Below are positions 5,686-10,546 of a stretch of DNA of 10,546 bases, piece by piece. The DNA is from an uncultured bacterium. Its GTDB lineage: Bacteria > Actinomycetota > UBA4738 > HRBIN12. The position numbers and the translations under genes were made by a program. The notes beneath the pieces were generated by a model that saw only the letters and a program-made list of their open reading frames with translations, did not search any database and was not told the DNA's origin. The stretch spans positions 1 to 10,546 of the forward strand of contig CALGFI010000142.1 in NCBI GenBank assembly GCA_937881155.1. Direction: 5' to 3'. Each line of letters starts with the position of its first letter. Position 1 is the first letter of the stretch.

Positions 5686-7008
5686 TCACGGCTCATCGTG
5701 CTCGGGATCCGCCTCGACCTCGGGCTGGACGCGCAGCATGAGCCCGTCGACGCCTCGAACGCGAACGCGCGTGCCGGCCGGGATGGGACCGTCGACGCTC
5801 CGAGCGCGCCACAGCGTTCCCTTCACGTGGACCGGCCCCTCCGGACGGAGCTCACCCTTCGTCTCGCCCACCAGCCCGACGAGCGCCGTCTGCGTCGCGG
5901 TCATCCGATCCCGCGACTGCGTGGCCACGGTCAGCCCGAACGCCCAGTACAGGAGCGCCGCCACCGTGGCCGACCCGATCAACCACGGCGATAGGTCGAT
6001 CTCGTCGGAGACGCCCGAGAACAGGAGGATCGATCCCCCGACGAACCCGCCGAGTCCGACGAACGTCGGAGCGCCGAGCGACCGCGCTCGGACTTCGAAC
6101 GTCATCAGCGCCACGCCGCCGAGCAGCAGAGCGAGGCCGAGCCACGAGAACGGCACGACGGTCAGCCCGTAGACCGCGAGTGCCAACATCAAGACACTCG
6201 CGATCCCCGCGAAGCCCAGCCCCGACTGCGTGAGCTCGAACGCCAGCCCCGCCAGACCGAGCACCATCAACACGTAGATCCACGTCGGCGATGCGGCCGC
6301 GTGGAGGGTCCGGTCCCACGGGCCGAGGTCGACGAACCGGACGTCGACCGGATCCTCGCTCTCCTCGCGCGCGATCCTGGTCTGCAACGTCACGTCGCCG
6401 GTGGCGGTCGAGACGGTCCTCTCGTCGATCTCCTCGAGGAGCTCGACGACGGAAACGGCGGCCACGTCCGCGATCCCCAGGTCGAGCGCCTGCTGCGCGG
6501 GAAGGGGCTCCGCCGGGAACGGCTCGGTGACGGAGCGGCCACGTTCGGTCGTCCACATGTCGATGAGGTCGGCCAGCTCGGCGCGCGTCGGGTCGGCCCG
6601 ATCCGCCAGGTCGAGGGGCGTGAGTGGCCCGGCTCCCGCACCAGGGGCCATGGCGCCGAGGCTCGCCGCGTACATGAACAGGAGTGCGGCGCCGCGGGCC
6701 TTGGCAGGCGCCGGGCCGATCCACACGATCACCGGCACGGACGCTTCGTGGATCCTCTCGGCGAGCCCGACGGCGTCTTCGTCGAGCGTGCCCGCGCTGT
6801 CGAGCTGCAGTACGAGGGTCGAGCCGTTCGTCTCAGCCTCGGCGATCACGTCACCGAGGTACTCGGCGACGGTCCGGTCCATCGACCCGTCCACCTCGGC
6901 CACGACGACCGATGCACCGTCGGCCTCCTGCGCCGTGGCCGTCGCGGCGGGCGTCAGGAGGGCGACGGCAAACAGGACGAACACGGCACGACGCATCGGA
7001 TCGGCCAT
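5686..7008 (-). CDS. NfeD-family membrane protein with degenerate ClpP/SppA-like protease domain
   Basis: Long-form NfeD protein (440 residues) of the type that pairs with flotillin/stomatin-like proteins. ATG 7008 is preceded by AGGT. A signal peptide covers residues 1-27 (hydrophobic VFVLFAVALL, then ATATAQ). Residues 33-195 are a SppA/ClpP-like fold (VVVAEVDGSMDR, LVLQLDSAG, PVIVWIGP, LGAMAPG, ALDLGIAD). About five membrane segments follow (roughly 243-262, 264-284, 287-306, 314-332, 342-362), then the NfeD OB-fold domain (about 373-430) ending acidic. Where relatives carry the nucleophile in an AASAG-type motif, this protein reads KARGAA with Gly106, and no lysine occurs between residues 103 and 384, so the Ser-Lys dyad known from the archaeal protein PH1510 appears absent. 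No flotillin gene is adjacent. Confidence 0.9.
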   Translation of the reverse strand: MADPMRRAVFVLFAVALLTPAATATAQEADGASVVVAEVDGSMDRTVAEYLGDVIAEAETNGSTLVLQLDSAGTLDEDAVGLAERIHEASVPVIVWIGPAPAKARGAALLFMYAASLGAMAPGAGAGPLTPLDLADRADPTRAELADLIDMWTTERGRSVTEPFPAEPLPAQQALDLGIADVAAVSVVELLEEIDERTVSTATGDVTLQTRIAREESEDPVDVRFVDLGPWDRTLHAAASPTWIYVLMVLGLAGLAFELTQSGLGFAGIASVLMLALAVYGLTVVPFSWLGLALLLGGVALMTFEVRARSLGAPTFVGLGGFVGGSILLFSGVSDEIDLSPWLIGSATVAALLYWAFGLTVATQSRDRMTATQTALVGLVGETKGELRPEGPVHVKGTLWRARSVDGPIPAGTRVRVRGVDGLMLRVQPEVEADPEHDEP

Positions 7009-7061
7009 GCTACCTGCGGGTTCTGCGCGGTGGAGGCGGGATATCCTTCGCCCGAACGCGA
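7009..7061. promoter_or_regulatory. Short divergent intergenic region nfeD/ponA
   Basis: Only 53 bp separate the divergent starts. On the plus strand TATCCT (7042-7047) resembles a -10 box about 15 bases before the ponA ATG, which would give a very short leader. GGAGG at 7032-7036 is too far from the ATG to serve as its ribosome site. No convincing -35 was recognised on either strand. This is a suggestion from spacing only. Confidence 0.3.
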
Positions 7062-9635
7062 ATGCAGACCCGAGAGCGAAGGCCGCGGACCGGGGCCGCG
7101 CCGGCCGAGCCGGCCCTCCGGCCCAAACGACAGGTGGCGCCCGAGACGCCGCTCGTCCTCGTGCTCGTCCTGGCGGTCGGTTCGGTCCTCGTGGCCCTCC
7201 TCTTGCTTCCCCTGTTCGCCGGGGCGGACGCCGGCGTGAACGCGTTCCGAGAGCGGCTCGACACGGCGGGCATCGGCAAGGTCAAGATCCCGCGGTTCCC
7301 GGAGCGTTCGGTGATCTACGCCGCCGACGGCTCGATCCTCGCCAAGGTCTTCCTCGACGAGAACCGGCGGGTCGTGAAGCTCGAGAACGTCTCGCCGGTC
7401 GCGCGAGACGCGGTCCTGGCGATCGAGGACGCGCGCTTTTACGAACACGGCGCGCTCGACTTCACCTCGCTCCTGCGCGCGGCGATCACGAACGTCGCGT
7501 CGGGCGAGATCGAACAGGGCGGCTCCACGCTGACGCAGCAGCTCGTGAAGAACGTGCTGATCGATGCGCCGGCGCAGACGTTCGCACGGAAGTTCCAGGA
7601 GGCGGCGCTCGCGATCCGTCTGGAGAACAAGTACACGAAGGACGAGATCTTGGAGCTGTACGTGAACGAGGTCTACTTCGGCAACGGCGCGTACGGCATC
7701 GGCACGGCGTCGGAGACGTACTTCCGCAAGCCGCCGGGTCAGCTGAGACTGGCCGAGGCAGCGCTGCTCGCCGGTTTGATCCGCGCGCCCGGACTGTACG
7801 ACCCGATCGCGAACGAACGCACCGCGATCGCGCGACGCAACCTCGTTCTCGACCGCATGGCCGAGGTCGGCTTCGTCTCGTTCCAGCGCGCCGAACGCGC
7901 CAAGGATCGGCCGATCCGACTGGCGGAGGATGTGGGACCGCCGGAGCACAAGGTCGAGCCGTTCTTCGTCCACTACATCCGCGAGCTGATCCTCGACAAC
8001 GAAAGCGGTGAGTTCGATGCGTTCGGTGAGCGCTATACCGGCCGCGTACGCATGCTCTACCAGGGCGGCCTGCGGATCTATACGACGCTCGATCCGCAGT
8101 GGCAGGGATACGCGCAGGACGCCGTCGATTCGAGCCCGCACATCGACCCGGGCAAGGGTCCCGACGTTTCGCTCGTCTCGGTCGAAGCCGGCACCGGACG
8201 GATCAAGGCCATGCTCTCCGGCAAGAACTACAGGCGCGACCAATACGACCTCGCGTGGCAGGGTGCTCGGCAGACGGGTTCCGCGTTCAAGCCGTTCACG
8301 CTCGTCGCCGCGTTCGAGGACGGGTTCCCGCCGGGGAAGGTGTACTCGTCGGCGTCGCCGAACTGCTCGCTGCGGGGGTGGATCAGCGAGTCGGGCTGCG
8401 TGAGCAACGCCGAGGGCGGGGGTGACGCCGGGTACATGGACCTGTGGACGGCGACCGAGAACTCGGTGAACGTCGTGTTCGCGCAGCTCGCGCTCGATGT
8501 CACCCCCGAGCGCATCGCCGAGGCCGCCCACGAGATGGGCATCACCTCCCGGCTCGACGCGGTACCGTCGATCACGCTCGGCGTCGAAGAGGTCTCGACG
8601 CTCGACATGGCTTCGTCCTTCGGGACGCTGGCGAACGACGGCCAGCACTGCGAGCCGTTCGCCGTCGCGCGTGTCGAACAGCCGCGGGAGGAAGGCGGCG
8701 GGTACGAGCTCCTGTACCGACACCGGCGCGCCTGCGATCAGGTCGTCGACACCGACATTGCCCATCTCGTCACCGCGATGCTCCAACGAGTGATCTCGTC
8801 GGGGACGGGTACGGCCGCGAACATCGGCCGGCCGGCTGCCGGCAAGACCGGCACCGCGCAGGACTACACGAACGTCTACTTCGCCGGCTACACGCCACAG
8901 GTCTCGACCGCGGTGTGGGTCGGTTTCCCATCGGGACAGATCGCGATGGACTCGTACTACGGCGGTTCGGTGTACGGCGGCACCGTGGCCGCGCCGATCT
9001 GGCGAGCGTTCATGGCGCGCGCCGTGCAGGGGTATCCGGCCGAGGGTTTCGAACCGGCCCCGCCGCCCGAACGCGGACGCGTTCCCGACGTCGCCGGCCT
9101 GCGCTCCGCCGAGGCACAGCAGATCCTGGTCGACGCGAACTTCACGCCGATCGTCAAGAAGGTCCCGTCTGCGGCGCCGGTCAATACCGTTCTCGGACAG
9201 TCGCCCACCGGTGACACACGCGCGGTGCTCGGCACCGGGGTGACGATCGAAGTCGGCGACGGCAAGGGCCACATGGTCGACGTGCCGCGCGTCGTCGGGC
9301 TCACGGAAGAGCGGGCGCTCGAGGAGATCGAGAACGCCGGCCTCGTCGCAGGGGTGGAGCATGCATCGATCGAGGAGGCGGCACTCGAGGGGATCGTCCT
9401 CGATCAGTCGCCGAACGGCAGCGCTGACTTGACGGTCCGCCCGGGAACGACGGTCACGATCGTCGTCGGCCGGCTCGTGGATCGCGGTGGCAGCGGGAGC
9501 GCCGACGGGAGCGGAGACGGCGACGGAAGCGGAGACGGTACCGGTCCCGGCAACGGGGGAAACGGGAAGCCGGGCGGGAACGACGGCGACGGCGGCCCGG
9601 CGAGACTCGGCCGACCTGGGGGCCTCCGTACCTAG
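7062..9635 (+). CDS. Class A penicillin-binding protein with two PASTA domains (PonA2-like)
   Basis: Bifunctional peptidoglycan glycosyltransferase/transpeptidase, membrane-anchored and extracytoplasmic, 857 residues from ATG 7062. A basic cytoplasmic N-terminus precedes a membrane helix (about 30-53). The GT51 domain shows EDARFYEHG (122-130, catalytic Glu122), GGSTLTQQLVKN, RKFQEAALAIRLE and ELYVNEVYFGNGAYGIG. The transpeptidase has SAFK (Ser407, Lys410), SVN (468-470) and KTGT (from Lys595), all intact. PASTA domains follow at about 672-735 and 737-803, then a Gly/Ser/Asp-rich tail (807-857). The frame is open upstream into nfeD, but that extension is arginine-rich and unlike the family. 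The PASTA repeats and the wbl neighbour match the PonA2 arrangement of Actinobacteria. No good Shine-Dalgarno precedes the ATG. It ends overlapping the yqeY-type gene. Confidence 0.96.
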   Translation: MQTRERRPRTGAAPAEPALRPKRQVAPETPLVLVLVLAVGSVLVALLLLPLFAGADAGVNAFRERLDTAGIGKVKIPRFPERSVIYAADGSILAKVFLDENRRVVKLENVSPVARDAVLAIEDARFYEHGALDFTSLLRAAITNVASGEIEQGGSTLTQQLVKNVLIDAPAQTFARKFQEAALAIRLENKYTKDEILELYVNEVYFGNGAYGIGTASETYFRKPPGQLRLAEAALLAGLIRAPGLYDPIANERTAIARRNLVLDRMAEVGFVSFQRAERAKDRPIRLAEDVGPPEHKVEPFFVHYIRELILDNESGEFDAFGERYTGRVRMLYQGGLRIYTTLDPQWQGYAQDAVDSSPHIDPGKGPDVSLVSVEAGTGRIKAMLSGKNYRRDQYDLAWQGARQTGSAFKPFTLVAAFEDGFPPGKVYSSASPNCSLRGWISESGCVSNAEGGGDAGYMDLWTATENSVNVVFAQLALDVTPERIAEAAHEMGITSRLDAVPSITLGVEEVSTLDMASSFGTLANDGQHCEPFAVARVEQPREEGGGYELLYRHRRACDQVVDTDIAHLVTAMLQRVISSGTGTAANIGRPAAGKTGTAQDYTNVYFAGYTPQVSTAVWVGFPSGQIAMDSYYGGSVYGGTVAAPIWRAFMARAVQGYPAEGFEPAPPPERGRVPDVAGLRSAEAQQILVDANFTPIVKKVPSAAPVNTVLGQSPTGDTRAVLGTGVTIEVGDGKGHMVDVPRVVGLTEERALEEIENAGLVAGVEHASIEEAALEGIVLDQSPNGSADLTVRPGTTVTIVVGRLVDRGGSGSADGSGDGDGSGDGTGPGNGGNGKPGGNDGDGGPARLGRPGGLRT
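9480..9602 (+). repeat. Low-complexity Gly/Ser/Asp-coding tract at the 3' end of ponA
   Basis: Degenerate GGNAGC/GGNGAC-like hexamers encode a tail rich in GSG, GDG and GNG steps (residues 807 to about 850). Such flexible hydrophilic tails are common in secreted PBPs of high-GC bacteria. The tract is not an exact tandem repeat but is prone to length change. Confidence 0.7.
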
Positions 9636-10117
9636 GCGCCGAGCCGCTCGCGCACCCTGCGTTGCACCTCGGCGCCGTCGACCTTCCCCTTGGCCTTGGC
9701 CATGACCTGGCCCATGACCTTGCCCATCTCCTTGATCGAGGTCGCGCCCGTCGTCGCGATCGCCTCGTCGACGAGTGAATCGACCGCAGCGTCGTCGAGC
9801 TGTTCGGGCGCGTAGTCGCGGAGAACCTCGCGTTCGGCGCGTTCGCGTTCGGCGAGCTCCGCTCGTCCAGCAGCGTCGAACGCCTCGATCGACTCGCTCC
9901 GCTTCTTCACCTCTTTGCCGGCGACCTCGCGAATCTCGTCGTCGGTCAGCGGCCGGCGGAGCTCCTTCTCGCGGTTCGTGATCGCGGCGACCAGGAGCCG
10001 GAGCGCACCCAGCCGAACCTTGTCGCCGGCCTTCATGGCGGCTGTCATCTGCTCCCGAACGGCCGTCTCGAGCGGCGCACGAAGAGGTCCCGCTTCGCCC
10101 TGGCCCTCCGACGTCAT
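9632..10117 (-). CDS. GatB/YqeY domain-containing protein
   Basis: Stand-alone protein of the YqeY family, which resembles the C-terminal tRNA-binding tail of the GatB amidotransferase subunit; its cellular role is not settled. It has 161 residues from ATG 10117, with GAGGAG seven bases upstream, which decides the start over the in-frame upstream codon at 10189. Family wording is clear: MTAAMKAGDKVRLGALRLL near the N-terminus, LTDDEI and KKRSESIEAF in the middle, RDYAPEQL, and the characteristic GKVMGQVMAKAKGKVDG with RRVRERL at the end. It is convergent with ponA, sharing the bases CTAG between the two stop codons, and diverges from the phosphoesterase gene with only 17 bp between starts. 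Confidence 0.95.
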   Translation of the reverse strand: MTSEGQGEAGPLRAPLETAVREQMTAAMKAGDKVRLGALRLLVAAITNREKELRRPLTDDEIREVAGKEVKKRSESIEAFDAAGRAELAERERAEREVLRDYAPEQLDDAAVDSLVDEAIATTGATSIKEMGKVMGQVMAKAKGKVDGAEVQRRVRERLGA

Positions 10118-10134
10118 CCGTAGACTCCTCGATC

Positions 10135-10546
10135 GTGCTCGCGTGGGTCGCGTCATCGATCGCCGCCGCGGGCTTGGCGTGCGTCGCATACGGCGTCGCG
10201 ATCGAACGGCACGCGTACCGGCTCGTTCGACGCGAGATCGCCATCCTACCGGCCGACGGCCCGGCGACCCTATCGGTGCTTCACCTCTCGGACCTGCATT
10301 TCCCGGCCAAGGACGAGCGCAAGGCGAGATTCCTCGCGTCGCTGCCGAAGGCCGACGTCACCGTCGTCACCGGTGACTTTCTGGCGGGGTCCGACGGCAT
10401 CGAGACGGTTGTGGCGGCGCTCCAAGCGAATCGCGGCCGGATCGCGTCGTGGTTCGTGCTGGGTTCGAACGACTACTTCGAGCCGCGGTTCGTGAATCCG
10501 TTGCGATACCTCGTTGCGGGCAGGGCGGGGCGGCCGCGGCGCGCGC
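10135..10546 (+). CDS. Metallophosphoesterase (YkuE-like), 5' part only
   Basis: Putative calcineurin-like phosphoesterase, cut by the right end of the window after 137 codons with no stop. GTG 10135 is the likely start. A hydrophobic N-terminus (VASSIAAAGLACVAYGVAIE) suggests a membrane anchor. Metal-site motifs follow: LHLSDLH (Asp53, His55) and VVTGDF (Gly80-Asp81). The third motif, canonically GNH[DE], reads GSND (110-113), leading into the YFEPRFVNPLRY stretch. That variant may be normal for the actinobacterial subgroup, but it replaces the canonical Asn-His pair. A metallophosphoesterase (Rv3683) also follows ponA2 in M. tuberculosis. The substrate cannot be told from this fragment. There is no clear Shine-Dalgarno. 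Confidence 0.88.
   Translation, partial: MLAWVASSIAAAGLACVAYGVAIERHAYRLVRREIAILPADGPATLSVLHLSDLHFPAKDERKARFLASLPKADVTVVTGDFLAGSDGIETVVAALQANRGRIASWFVLGSNDYFEPRFVNPLRYLVAGRAGRPRRA

Noticed and set aside
5576..5689. Upstream extension of wbl to 130 residues
   Set aside because: GTG 5575 has a near-ideal GGAGGAG site and gives normal family length; the extension overlaps the end of nfeD.
4075..5994. 639-codon open frame on the plus strand
   Set aside because: It overlaps selB, ridA, wbl and nfeD out of frame and is dominated by Arg/Pro/Ser runs.
6684..7061. Upstream extension of ponA to 983 residues
   Set aside because: It overlaps nfeD on the other strand and adds an Arg/Ser-rich stretch; MQTRERR before the membrane helix is a typical PBP start.
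10118..10189. Upstream extension of the yqeY-type gene to 185 residues
   Set aside because: ATG 10117 has GAGGAG at good spacing, and the extension is an arginine-rich stretch antisense to the phosphoesterase gene.
6954..10244. 1096-codon open frame on the minus strand
   Set aside because: It is antisense to ponA, arginine-rich, has no recognisable domain, and reflects the scarcity of stop codons in GC-rich DNA.

Overview
The window reads as a fragment of a very GC-rich actinomycetote (Actinomycetota), most likely an assembled contig of uncultivated origin. A WhiB-like regulator, a family confined to Actinobacteria and their phages, gives the phylum. A block of ridA, wbl, ponA (PASTA class A PBP) and metallophosphoesterase genes recalls the actinobacterial ponA2 neighbourhood. 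The first 49 bases are not biological: they match the Illumina P5/TruSeq universal adapter, so the left end is a raw assembly edge.

Layout. Positions 50-1109 (minus) hold a nuoD-type complex I 49-kDa subunit, cut off at its C-terminus by the adapter. Diverging from it is a selenocysteine operon, selA then selB (about 1199-4675, plus). The 5' end of selA carries three perfect tandem copies of a 62-bp palindromic element, and a related element in inverted orientation follows the selB stop (about 4677-4736). Convergent with selB come ridA (4720-5187), wbl (5297-5575) and nfeD (5686-7008), all minus. Diverging from nfeD is ponA (7062-9635, plus). It ends tail-to-tail, sharing CTAG, with a GatB/YqeY-domain gene (9632-10117, minus). 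A metallophosphoesterase gene (from 10135, plus) runs off the right end.

How it fits together. SelA converts Ser-tRNA(Sec) to Sec-tRNA(Sec) and SelB delivers it to UGA codons, so the organism probably makes selenoproteins; selC, selD and any selenoprotein are outside the window. The right half is an envelope and housekeeping cluster: peptidoglycan synthase, a membrane NfeD protein, an Fe-S regulator, RidA, YqeY and a phosphoesterase.

Most interesting signal. The 62-bp repeats appear to have been inserted between codons 4 and 5 of selA. The original ATG, with a good Shine-Dalgarno, is closed by TGA in the first copy. Each copy, however, ends a mini-ORF in TGA that overlaps the GTG of the next as GTGA, and the last GTG is the in-frame start of SelA. 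The 62-bp period equals a 66-nt mini-ORF minus a 4-nt overlap, so translation could be relayed from the original start into SelA whatever the copy number.
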